Shown here: one piece after another, positions 6,815 to 13,649 of the stretch
Layout: every line of letters begins with the position of its first letter
Numbering within the stretch: the first letter of the stretch is position 1
DNA from: Acidilobaceae archaeon
GTDB taxonomy: Archaea > Thermoproteota > Thermoprotei_A > Sulfolobales > Acidilobaceae
Assembly (NCBI GenBank): GCA_027057815.1
Contig: JALURD010000083.1
Span: forward strand, 1-15,145
Length of the DNA: 15,145 bases
Direction of reading: 5' to 3'
Translations under genes and position numbers: made by a program
Notes under the pieces: model-generated
Databases searched by the model: none
The model's input: the letters and a program-made list of their open reading frames with translations, nothing else
Told to the model about the DNA's origin: nothing

Positions 6815-6831
6815 GCCCCTTCCTTAGGGGC
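6815..6831 (-). terminator. Hairpin between binding-protein gene and first permease gene
   Basis: On the minus strand GCCCCT pairs with AGGGGC around a 5-base AAGGA loop. It begins at the last base of the binding-protein stop codon and ends 8 bases before the permease ATG. The 3' arm includes AGGGG, the likely permease ribosome binding site. Such intercistronic hairpins in ABC operons usually allow higher expression of the binding protein than of the membrane subunits; that role is inferred here. Confidence 0.45.
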
Positions 6832-8687
6832 TAGCTCTTGGATCTTAGCATGTAGAGTGCAGCAGCTATCACTATTATTATGACTACTATTGCTATGACT
6901 ACTCCAGCGCTTATGCCGCCCGCCTCGGTTGTAGTGGTCTCAGTCGGCGTGGTTGTCGTGGCCGGAGTAGTTGTTGTTGGCGTCGTAGTTGTCTGGGTCT
7001 GTGTGGGTGACGGTGTAGTAGTAGCTGCCGCCGGGAACTGCCAGCCAGAGGGTATCTGACCTACTATCTCGACTTCATTCTTCAGCGCCGGATCCGCCTT
7101 TATCTTGCTCTCTATGTAGTTTATCGCCTCCTCCGGCGTCATCTCGCCCCTCACAACGTTGTTGACGGCGTCGAAGTAGATCGATGCAAGCTTATCGTAG
7201 GCGGGGTGGCTTGGCGCTAGCTTAGTGTAGTCTAACATGTAGCCGACGCTAGCGAGGAACTGTATGTTAATCGGGTCGGCGGTCTTGGCGACTATGTCCT
7301 TTATAGCGTTGATTACATCATCGTGGAAGTTGAGCTGTAGGTTCCTGAGCTTCTCCACCCACGTAGCGTCGTTGAGTAGCTGGGTTGCCGCCTTCCTAAC
7401 AGGTACGTGGGCGCTAATAGCGCTGTGGACAGCGTTGATCTCCGGGTCACTGGCAGCCACAACTATTAGGAAGGCGAGCTTCTGGTAGGCCTCCCTGAAG
7501 TTGGGGTCGTCATAGTTGGGGTTGCTCTTACCAGCGTTAGCGGCTATCATCCACATGAATGGCTGGCTCAGGGTCACGGGCTGCTTACCGGGCTCGCCGG
7601 CCGGGAAGAGCGTGTAGTAGAACTTCTCCTTGACCTCCTGTGGTGTTAGCGGCCTGAACTCGCCGGTCTGCGGATCCTTATAGTAGTTCTTTGTTTGCCA
7701 TTCAGTCCAGTACCAGGTTCCTCCTATGTCGAAGAGAGTGTTGCCCACTCCGCCGTCGGCCTTCCTGTCACCTACAATTGTCGGGTGTATTTGAGTTGCC
7801 CAATCCCACTGGAAGATGTCCCTTGGCAGTAGGCCTGCATCGGCGAAGGCTGCCTCGACTTTTAGCCACTTATAGACCGCTTCCTTGTCGAAGACCAGCT
7901 TACCGGTGTCAGGGTTGTATAGCTTGCCGCCGAAGGCGAATATGAACTGTATCAGGTCGGGGTGAGCGCTACCCTTCCTGTGAATGAGACCCCAGTCGGC
8001 GCATCCCTTATCTACGGCCTCCTTGGCCTTAGCATAGACGTCGTACCATGTGAACTCGCCGTTCTTCACCTTCTCGTCTAGGCCTTCAAGACTCCACCCC
8101 ATGCACTGTGCCACATCTTTCCTTATGTAGAGGGGCCTGGCCTCTGTGTCCTGGGGTATAGCATAGTACTTGCCCTGGTACTTAGCGGCTTCCATTAGCG
8201 GAGTGTAGAAGTCGCTGAAAACGCTGTCCCAGTAGGCCTGGACCCACTCAGTTATGTCGAGGAGTCTGCCGTCAGCTGCTAGGGGAGCTATGAATATGTA
8301 GCTGTTAACTAGGAAGTCACCGTTCCTGCCTAGCTCGTACTGGTTAACGAAGTTCTCGTACTGCTGGTGGAAGTTGTCAACCCAGTCCCTCTCTATCACT
8401 ATTCTCACATTAATCCCATTCTGGGCCCAAATGTCGTTGATGTCCTCGGCCGCCTCAACAATGCCCCACATCCTCAAGACGCTATTAGGGTCTCCTGCAG
8501 CCTGGACCTTGTAATGGACCTCTGTGACACCGTTCTGCTCGAGCCAACGGCCGATAGCTATTACGTCCTGCTCGAAGTTACCGGTTAACTCCGGCACCCC
8601 TTGAGCCTTCACCGGGATTATGGTCGCTGCAAGGGGGGCTAGCAGGAGTGTGGCCACAATAATTACAGCTAACGTGTTGGCCCTCAT
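6831..8687 (-). CDS. Extracellular carbohydrate-binding protein of ABC importer
   Basis: A 618-residue solute-binding protein of the family-1 (MalE/CUT1) type. Residues 1-28 are a signal peptide (basic MRANT, hydrophobic LAVIIVATLLLAPLAATII, then PVKAQG). The body has typical lobe signatures: LGRNGDFLVNSYIFIAPLAADGRLLDITEW, KYYAIPQDTEARPLYIRKDV, and a tryptophan/aspartate-rich region DIFQWDWATQIHP suited to sugar stacking. A Thr/Pro linker (about 554-591) leads to a C-terminal transmembrane helix (592-613) and a basic end, so the protein is anchored to the membrane and projected outward rather than lipid-modified. I chose ATG 8687 over the upstream in-frame start at 8756 because it gives a clean signal peptide, has GGGGGGT just upstream, and leaves the promoter noncoding. 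The substrate is unknown; a di- or oligosaccharide is likely. Confidence 0.88.
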   Translation of the reverse strand: MRANTLAVIIVATLLLAPLAATIIPVKAQGVPELTGNFEQDVIAIGRWLEQNGVTEVHYKVQAAGDPNSVLRMWGIVEAAEDINDIWAQNGINVRIVIERDWVDNFHQQYENFVNQYELGRNGDFLVNSYIFIAPLAADGRLLDITEWVQAYWDSVFSDFYTPLMEAAKYQGKYYAIPQDTEARPLYIRKDVAQCMGWSLEGLDEKVKNGEFTWYDVYAKAKEAVDKGCADWGLIHRKGSAHPDLIQFIFAFGGKLYNPDTGKLVFDKEAVYKWLKVEAAFADAGLLPRDIFQWDWATQIHPTIVGDRKADGGVGNTLFDIGGTWYWTEWQTKNYYKDPQTGEFRPLTPQEVKEKFYYTLFPAGEPGKQPVTLSQPFMWMIAANAGKSNPNYDDPNFREAYQKLAFLIVVAASDPEINAVHSAISAHVPVRKAATQLLNDATWVEKLRNLQLNFHDDVINAIKDIVAKTADPINIQFLASVGYMLDYTKLAPSHPAYDKLASIYFDAVNNVVRGEMTPEEAINYIESKIKADPALKNEVEIVGQIPSGWQFPAAATTTPSPTQTQTTTTPTTTTPATTTTPTETTTTEAGGISAGVVIAIVVIIIVIAAALYMLRSKS

Positions 8688-8727
8688 ATTCGACCCCCCA
8701 AGTCTGCCGAGGCTCGAAATAGGTGGA

Positions 8728-8750
8728 GGGTTCAAAATAAAGTTTAACCC
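8728..8750. promoter_or_regulatory. Imperfect dyad spanning the TATA-like box (candidate operator)
   Basis: GGGTTCAA at 8728-8735 and TTTAACCC at 8743-8750 are inverted copies with 7 of 8 positions matching, centred on the TATA-like element. A repressor bound here would block TBP/TFB, the arrangement expected for sugar regulators such as TrmB-like proteins. No regulator gene is present in the window. Confidence 0.4.
8731..8745 (-). promoter_or_regulatory. TATA-like promoter element of the sugar ABC operon
   Basis: The minus strand reads AAACTTTATTTTGAA, the only strongly AT-rich block upstream of the operon. It lies about 45-58 bases before ATG 8687, implying a leader of roughly 25 bases that contains the GGGGGGT site. 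Confidence 0.5.
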
Positions 8751-8760
8751 TCTCACCTCA

Positions 8761-8775
8761 TTAACGGCCTGTTAA
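8761..8775. promoter_or_regulatory. Short dyad TTAAC-N5-GTTAA upstream of ABC promoter
   Basis: A perfect 5+5 inverted repeat, centred about 29 bp (near three helical turns) upstream of the TATA-spanning dyad. It could be a second site for the same regulator or serve the divergent gene at 8888. Its short arms make chance occurrence quite possible. Confidence 0.25.
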
Positions 8776-8887
8776 GCATTGCTTGACGTGCCTTGAACCC
8801 ATTATACCGTCTGTGCTTCAGCTTAGCCTTTAGATTCTCGTCTATCAAGGGAAGAGTATTCGGGAGTGGCACGGGTGGGACGGGGCT

Positions 8888-9904
8888 TTGACACGGCTAA
8901 AGCCGGGCAAGATAAGTGTTGATCTGCTCGAGAAGTACGTGTTCCCCAGGATAGGCGTTGGCCACCCCGCTGTGCGTATTGGTCCCTCGTATGGGGAAGA
9001 CTCTGCAGTCATAAACATGGGGGGCCTAGTAATTGTGACTCACGTTGACCCAATAACTGCCGCTGGCAAGCTTGCAGGATGGTTATCAGTCCACATCGCA
9101 TCTAACGATGTAGCCGTTACTGGCGCTGAACCGAGGTGGATACTCGCCACAATATTACTTCCAGAGAATGCTACTCCCGATATGGTCGATGAGATCACCA
9201 GGCAATTAGATCAGGCCGCACGGGAGATAGGCGTCATGATCGTTGGTGGTCACACCGAGGTCACTCCAGGGCTAGATAGGCCTATCCTCGTAACCACAGC
9301 GATAGGTGTCACGAGGAGCCACGGCTATGTACCCACTAGCGGCGCTAAGCCGGGAGACGTAGTTATCATGACTAAATCGGCCGCAGTAGAGGGTACAGCA
9401 GTCCTCTCTACAGACTTTGAGGATGAACTGGTAGAGAGGGGTGTACCGAGACCTATCATAGAGGCTGGCAAGGAGTACCTTAGGATGGTAAGCGTTGTGA
9501 GGGAGGCCCTCCAGCTCTCAGGTTACGGCCTCGCTAATTCAATGCACGACCCAACAGAAGGTGGGATTCTCGGCGGCCTCTCGGAGGTAGCGCATTCCTC
9601 GAGGGTCAGGATTGTGGTTCGAGAGGACGCTATACCCATCTCGCGTGAGACCAGGATGATTACTAGAGCTCTTGGAGTGGACCCTCTACGCTTGCTGGGT
9701 AGCGGTTCTCTACTTGCAACCGTGCCTAAAGACAAGGAGTCCGAGGCCATTGAGGTACTTAGGGAGGCGGGGGTCGAAGCCAAAGTTATCGGTCGGGTGC
9801 TTGAGGCCGCTTCTGGAGAGGTTGGTGCAGAACTCATCAGGAGGGATGGAGGCGTTGAACGCCTATCCAAACTCGTACCGGACGAGATTTACAAGCTATT
9901 CTAG
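8888..9904 (+). CDS. AIR-synthase-fold protein, HypE-like, function unassigned
   Basis: A 338-residue ATP-binding protein of the PurM/HypE/SelD/ThiL superfamily. The N-terminal half contains LKPGKISVDLLEKYVFPRIG, the metal/nucleotide loop GEDSAVI (36-42), IASNDVAVTGAEPRW (70-84) and GGHTEVTPGLDRPI (120-133). The C-terminal half has SMHDPTEGGILGGLSEVA, typical of HypE. However, HypE proteins end in a conserved PRIC whose cysteine carries the carbamoyl/cyano group for hydrogenase maturation, and this protein ends IYKLF. It is therefore a HypE-related paralog of the kind widespread in archaea rather than hydrogenase HypE. TTG 8888 is the only start in the open frame before the conserved N-terminus, preceded by GGGTGGGA. 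Seventeen bases after it begins the HEAVH gene. Confidence 0.78.
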   Translation: MTRLKPGKISVDLLEKYVFPRIGVGHPAVRIGPSYGEDSAVINMGGLVIVTHVDPITAAGKLAGWLSVHIASNDVAVTGAEPRWILATILLPENATPDMVDEITRQLDQAAREIGVMIVGGHTEVTPGLDRPILVTTAIGVTRSHGYVPTSGAKPGDVVIMTKSAAVEGTAVLSTDFEDELVERGVPRPIIEAGKEYLRMVSVVREALQLSGYGLANSMHDPTEGGILGGLSEVAHSSRVRIVVREDAIPISRETRMITRALGVDPLRLLGSGSLLATVPKDKESEAIEVLREAGVEAKVIGRVLEAASGEVGAELIRRDGGVERLSKLVPDEIYKLF

Positions 9905-9920
9905 CAGGCAGCCTATCCCC

Positions 9921-10622
9921 TTGAGGCTTTTCGCCCGTGCTGGTCCCTCGGTTGTTGAAGTCAGATTAGCTCCAGGCGTTACAGAGTCCGAGCTATCCTT
10001 CGTCCTCGAAGTCCTGGATGAAGTCTATGCAAGAATAGGGGCTCCCCCAAAGATTCCAGAGGTTTGGCTCTACCCGTCCCAGGCTTTGCTTGAAGCGCAC
10101 GTAGCAGAGGTATCGCTACGGGCCGGGTCATTTTACGCCATAGCATACGAGGCTGTTGTCTATGAAGCACTCGAAGACAGGCCTCGCATCCATATATGCA
10201 GTAAATGCCTACGAGCCACACCAGCGGCTAGAGGATTACTTACTCATGAAGCCGTTCACTCTATACTGCATCCGGGAGTAGAATTCTACCTTGTAAACCT
10301 TAAACCCGGCGTAGAGGTTTGGAAAGCCCAAGTCGCCGCTGCCGCCATTAAGGACTTAGAAGTTAATTTAACACTAGCGCGTCGAGGCCTTCGATGGGCC
10401 CTCGAGGAGTTGAAGGACTACTGGGGCCAGAGGCTTCCACGGCACTGCCGCAGGCCAGGAGACTTCATGGACTCTTTGAAGGCGGCAACTGTCTGGATAT
10501 CATTAGGCGAGGACCCGCCTGTATGCCCGGAAGCTACCCAAGGCGTTAGCGTGCTATTGTCTTTATTACATATAAAAGAGAGACCATGGAGCCTAGTGTC
10601 AAGAGTTGCTGAACTCATCTAA
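9921..10622 (+). CDS. Uncharacterised protein with HEAVH metal-site motif
   Basis: I do not recognise a named family. With TTG 9921 as start it has 233 residues. The motif HEAVH (109-113) lies in a helix after an Arg/Leu-rich turn, as in zincin metalloproteases. DLEVN follows 31 residues later (145-149) and could supply an acidic third ligand. A CSKC pair (93-96) lies just before the motif. No signal peptide or membrane helix is seen, so it is probably cytoplasmic. The reading frame is open much further upstream, but that part overlaps the preceding gene in another frame and does not look like protein; ATG 9846 would overlap by 59 bases. No start has a good ribosome binding site, suggesting coupled translation after the HypE-like gene. 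Protease activity is an inference from one motif. Confidence 0.62.
   Translation: MRLFARAGPSVVEVRLAPGVTESELSFVLEVLDEVYARIGAPPKIPEVWLYPSQALLEAHVAEVSLRAGSFYAIAYEAVVYEALEDRPRIHICSKCLRATPAARGLLTHEAVHSILHPGVEFYLVNLKPGVEVWKAQVAAAAIKDLEVNLTLARRGLRWALEELKDYWGQRLPRHCRRPGDFMDSLKAATVWISLGEDPPVCPEATQGVSVLLSLLHIKERPWSLVSRVAELI
10566..10577 (+). promoter_or_regulatory. Strong TATA-like box inside the end of the HEAVH gene
   Basis: TACATATAAAAG is one of the best archaeal TATA matches in the window. A transcript start about 25 bases on (near 10600) would give the CLC gene its own promoter with a leader of about 85 bases to GTG 10684, or a near-leaderless message if TTG 10606 were used. Confidence 0.4.
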
Positions 10623-10636
10623 AATCACTCTTAGCC

Positions 10637-10651
10637 TCCGATTAAATCGGA
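10637..10651. promoter_or_regulatory. 15-bp palindrome upstream of the CLC gene
   Basis: TCCGATT and AATCGGA are perfect 7-base inverted arms around one central A. The site lies in the 61-base gap before GTG 10684 and contains GATTAAAT, a weak TATA-like sequence at suitable distance from the start. It could be an operator or an RNA hairpin seed; if the gene instead starts at TTG 10606 the palindrome is coding. Confidence 0.3.
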
Positions 10652-10683
10652 TTAGACAAAGCCTTCAACCGTGGGGAGTTGAG

Positions 10684-12501
10684 GTGGCTGGAATACTCTC
10701 AAAGTGGAGAATTAGACTCGGCTTCTACGAAAGATGGATAATACTGTCACCAATAATAGGTGTGGTGAGCGGGTTCTTCGCGATCATATTCTATAAATTG
10801 CTAGGCATAGTTGGAGGCGTGATTGCTGGACTCCTTACGGGCTCTTACGAAGGTCCAGTTTATGATATTTCCGTCCTCTTTTTAAAGGAGAAGCCGCCAT
10901 GGCTCACCCCCTTCATCCTAGCAATAGGCGCAGGGATAGGCGGAGTGCTCGTCTACACTATAGCACCTGAGGCTGAGGGTCACGGAACGAACGCCGCCAT
11001 AGAGGCGTATCATAAGAGGGCTGGCATTGTTAGACCCGTCGTTCCACCAGTAAAGGCGCTGGCATCGGCCTTAACCATCGGGAGCGGTGGAAGCGGTGGA
11101 GTCGAGGGGCCCAGCGTCCAGATGGGCTCTGGTATGGGTTCATGGCTCGCGGGGATCCTGGGGCTGGGTATGCAGGACAGGAGAATAGCCCTCGTAGCCG
11201 GGATGGCTGGCGCTCTTTCCGCGCTATTCAGGACCCCATTAGGCGCTCCCTTCTTCGCGGTCGAAGTACTCTACAAAAGAGACCTGGAGGCTCAAGCATT
11301 CATACCAGCATTCATTTCAAGCGTCACAGCATACGCCGTAACCGCACCTCTAGCTGGCTACGAAGGGCCCATGCCCAGGCTTGCCCTAGACACCAAGCTC
11401 TTGTACACGCCCGAATCGCTCATAGCCTACGTTCTACTTGGACTCTTCCTCGCCCCATTCGCCTTCCTCTACGTGGCCCTCTTCAGGGGATCAGAGAAAG
11501 CCTTCAAGAAGCTCGAGGAGAGAGGGGTTCCCAGGATTATCAAGCCCATAATAGGAGCGTTCTTGGCAGGCCTAGTAGGACTACTTATACCTCACGTGCT
11601 GGGCTCGGGAAGAGAGGCGACGGCGCGAGCCATAACTGAGATAGGGGCGAGTGACGGCGACTTCAAGATTTGGGGTCTACCCCTCTGGCTTTCGCTCATA
11701 ATAATTGCTCTAGCCAAGATAGTCGCTACGAGCTTCTCCATAGGCAGTGGGGGGAGCGGCGGCGTATTCGCGCCTGGCATAATGATTGGCGCGCTGCTTG
11801 GAGGGAGCTTTGGACTTCTAGTTTCAGGCGTTCTAAGCGACTTGCCTCCCGAAACGTTTTCATATATGGGTATGGCGGTTCTATTCGGAGCTGCCGCAAA
11901 GGTCCCCCTAGCTGCGAGCGTCATGGCTGCAGAAATGGGTGGAAACTACCACTTAATAGCGCCGACCCTGCTCGCTGCCGTGATTGCTAGAAGAGCATCC
12001 GGCGAGTTGAGCATTTACAGTAGCCAGCTTCCAAGGCGACTCGAGCCGGGGATAGTAGAGGCCTCGATACTGCTAGCTGCCATCCGCTCCAGGGGTGCGA
12101 GTATATCGATACTGGTAGGTCAACTAGTGGACACGAGGTACCCGGTTGTAAATCCCTCAACTCCTCTGGCCCACGCGGTGGATTCCATGATGATTGAGCG
12201 GAGGAGGTTAGTAGTAGTCGTGGACAACGATGGAAGACCTCTTGGAGTTATTGACGCTGAAGACCTTGAGGACCTTATCGAAAAAGTCGGTAAGAAACCT
12301 GATGCGCCAGTGGGCTCTGTACCACTCAGGAGACCGCCAATACTTCGAGCGGATAGAAACGTAGAAGACGCATTAGACGCCATGGTGAGGAGTGGCTATG
12401 ACTACATACTGGTCACAGACAACAGTGGAAGGTACAGGGGAGTCGTTACCATCGAGGAGATAGACGCCGCCCTCGCCCATATCTACTTAGAGGAGGTTTG
12501 A
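10684..12501 (+). CDS. CLC-family chloride channel/transporter with CBS pair
   Basis: A 605-residue membrane protein that moves chloride or a similar anion. The pore signatures are in order: EGHGTNAAIEAY (98-109, in place of GSGIP), GSGGSGGVEGPSVQMGSG (133-150) with gating glutamate 142, FRTPLGAPFFAVEVLYKRD (182-200), GSGGSGGVFAPGIMIGALLGG (354-374) and a tyrosine at 445 in SIYSSQLPRR, the position of the chloride-binding Tyr445 of E. coli CLC. At the site of the E. coli internal proton glutamate (Glu203) it has valine. Two CBS modules, usual regulatory adenosine-ligand domains, occupy about 480-605. GTG 10684 is chosen because GGGGAG lies 5 bases upstream; TTG 10606 would overlap the previous gene and add 26 residues. 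It is probably the last gene of the 8888-12501 run, or has its own promoter. Confidence 0.9.
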   Translation: MAGILSKWRIRLGFYERWIILSPIIGVVSGFFAIIFYKLLGIVGGVIAGLLTGSYEGPVYDISVLFLKEKPPWLTPFILAIGAGIGGVLVYTIAPEAEGHGTNAAIEAYHKRAGIVRPVVPPVKALASALTIGSGGSGGVEGPSVQMGSGMGSWLAGILGLGMQDRRIALVAGMAGALSALFRTPLGAPFFAVEVLYKRDLEAQAFIPAFISSVTAYAVTAPLAGYEGPMPRLALDTKLLYTPESLIAYVLLGLFLAPFAFLYVALFRGSEKAFKKLEERGVPRIIKPIIGAFLAGLVGLLIPHVLGSGREATARAITEIGASDGDFKIWGLPLWLSLIIIALAKIVATSFSIGSGGSGGVFAPGIMIGALLGGSFGLLVSGVLSDLPPETFSYMGMAVLFGAAAKVPLAASVMAAEMGGNYHLIAPTLLAAVIARRASGELSIYSSQLPRRLEPGIVEASILLAAIRSRGASISILVGQLVDTRYPVVNPSTPLAHAVDSMMIERRRLVVVVDNDGRPLGVIDAEDLEDLIEKVGKKPDAPVGSVPLRRPPILRADRNVEDALDAMVRSGYDYILVTDNSGRYRGVVTIEEIDAALAHIYLEEV

Positions 12502-12526
12502 AGCTCATCAAGACCCTTAATCCTCA

Positions 12527-12543
12527 TCCCCCTGGGGGGTACC
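12527..12543. repeat. Overlapping GC palindromes after the CLC gene
   Basis: CCCCC-T-GGGGGG runs directly into GGGTACCC in the spacer between the CLC gene and the next membrane-protein gene. They could form competing hairpins at the CLC transcript end. There is no adjacent T-tract, so a terminator role is unsupported. Confidence 0.25.
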
Positions 12544-12583
12544 CTAAATCTTAATGTAGAGTCTAGGCTGTAAAAGTCTCTTC

Positions 12584-12593
12584 ATTTTAAAAG
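12584..12593 (+). promoter_or_regulatory. TATA-like box for the small membrane-protein gene
   Basis: ATTTTAAAAG lies about 45 bases before TTG 12636. A transcript start near 12614 would leave a leader of about 22 bases containing GGTGA at 12624-12628. Confidence 0.45.
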
Positions 12594-12623
12594 GGGGGCC
12601 TCCGTTGTTTAGCCCAACCGGAT

Positions 12624-12628
12624 GGTGA
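12624..12628 (+). promoter_or_regulatory. Shine-Dalgarno deciding the TTG start of the membrane-protein gene
   Basis: GGTGA, 7 bases before TTG 12636, the same motif and nearly the same spacing as the permease and ATPase genes. Confidence 0.6.
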
Positions 12629-12635
12629 GTAGGCC

Positions 12636-13430
12636 TTGTCGAGGGCCGGCATTTACCTTGAGATAGCATACAATAAATTGAGGAGCGCAGGTATAGCGCT
12701 GGCCGTTGCTTCAATACTGCTAATATTAGGGACTGTGGTGTTAGCTGTAGGCGCGGCATCTTACAAGGTATATGTTAACCCTCAGACAGGAGAGGTCGTT
12801 CCAAACGCTACGAGGGCTGATGTAGAGGCTGGCATTGTAGTAGAGGAGACCAGGATGAATACTACAATGGCTAAGATGCTCCTGACATCAAGTCTAAGCG
12901 ACGCTGGCTCACTGCTCGTATCGCTTGGAGGCGAAGGTAAGATACTCTATAAGGGATATGCTAACGCGCTCCTATTCTTCGCGGCGCTCGCCGCGCTTGC
13001 AGCATCAATAAATCTTAGGGGAGCAGCCATAGTCTTCCGCGACTACGCTCGGATCTTTAGGGCCGGAGTCTTTGGAGGTTCGCTCAAGGTGATAGGCTCG
13101 ATTATACTCCTCTACAGTCTGTGGCAGATAAGCGGCGCTATCTCGGAGGGTAGCGACGCACTCCTCCTCGGCGCTTTAGGCTTCTATTATGTTGGAGGCT
13201 TACTAATGCTGGCTGGGGCTATACTGATCGGTGTCCCCACAATACTAGCGGCTCAGGAGATACAGTCTAGCCAGCTCGTTAGGCCAGCCGCATCGCTCCA
13301 CATGCTCGGCGCGCTCATAACGTTCCTAACGACAAACACTATCCAATTAATTGTAGGACCGCTATTTTGCTTGGCCGCTGGAGTGCTATTAGCGATATCC
13401 TCGACTAAGACCTTAAAGGCCATAAGATAG
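12636..13430 (+). CDS. Multi-pass membrane protein of unknown function
   Basis: I do not recognise the family. It has 264 residues with about five or six hydrophobic segments: 16-44, 108-128 (NALLFFAALAALAAS), 143-165, 179-209 (a long one that may be two short helices) and 226-260. A hydrophilic loop of about 60 residues after the first helix contains YVNPQTGEVVPNATRADVEAG and an NTT glycosylation sequon, so it may face outside. A positively charged stretch (RDYARIFRAG) lies between the second and third helices. No enzymatic motif is visible. TTG 12636 is supported by GGTGA 7 bases upstream and a TATA-like box before it, so it appears to be transcribed alone. Confidence 0.72.
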   Translation: MSRAGIYLEIAYNKLRSAGIALAVASILLILGTVVLAVGAASYKVYVNPQTGEVVPNATRADVEAGIVVEETRMNTTMAKMLLTSSLSDAGSLLVSLGGEGKILYKGYANALLFFAALAALAASINLRGAAIVFRDYARIFRAGVFGGSLKVIGSIILLYSLWQISGAISEGSDALLLGALGFYYVGGLLMLAGAILIGVPTILAAQEIQSSQLVRPAASLHMLGALITFLTTNTIQLIVGPLFCLAAGVLLAISSTKTLKAIR

Positions 13431-13461
13431 TTTCCCCTCCAACTAAGCTAAAATTCGGTAA

Positions 13462-13574
13462 TGAGGGCCCCGGCGAGCCCGCTGGTGCAGAAACGGGATT
13501 AGGAGGAGCGCTCCTAGAGAGTAGGCGATGACTGGTTCCAGCCGAGCCCTAGGCTGGGCCCGCCGGGGCCCTCA
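13462..13574. ncRNA. Candidate structured RNA or long inverted-repeat element
   Basis: TGAGGGCCCCGGCG at 13462-13475 is perfectly complementary in inverse to CGCCGGGGCCCTCA at 13561-13574 (14 bp). Beyond one A-C mismatch the stem can continue with GCCC (13477-13480) against GGGC (13556-13559). The enclosed bases hold further hairpins: TAGGAG/CTCCTA with a GAGCG loop (13500-13516) and either AGCC/GGCT (13545-13555) or CCAGCC/GGCTGG (13538-13557). It lies in the convergent gap of two genes. It does not match tRNA, 5S, SRP or RNase P RNA by eye. A minus-strand TTTTAATT at 13587-13594 could be a TATA element but lies slightly too close. The strand is undecided. It may alternatively be a terminator-like or repetitive DNA element. 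Confidence 0.4.
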
Positions 13575-13649
13575 GCCCAGCCCCTAATTAAAAGCCATTT
13601 AACTGTGACCGCCCTGACACGATGATTACGACTCGTCTCTAAGGGAGCG

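Noticed and set aside
8688..8756. A 23-residue N-terminal extension of the sugar-binding protein
   Set aside because: It would run through the TATA-like element and displace a well-formed signal peptide that starts at the ATG at 8687.
8888..9904. Annotation as hydrogenase maturation factor HypE
   Set aside because: The C-terminal PRIC motif required for HypE function is absent and no other hyp or hydrogenase gene is nearby.
9672..9920. A longer form of the HEAVH protein starting inside the HypE-like gene
   Set aside because: The extension overlaps the HypE-like coding sequence out of frame, has low-quality composition for a folded protein, and a start at 9921 removes the overlap.
13462..13574. 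A tRNA, possibly with an intron, in the inverted-repeat region (GGTTCCAGCC looks like a T-loop)
   Set aside because: The closing stem is far longer than the 7-bp acceptor stem, and no anticodon arm or D-arm can be placed consistently on either strand.
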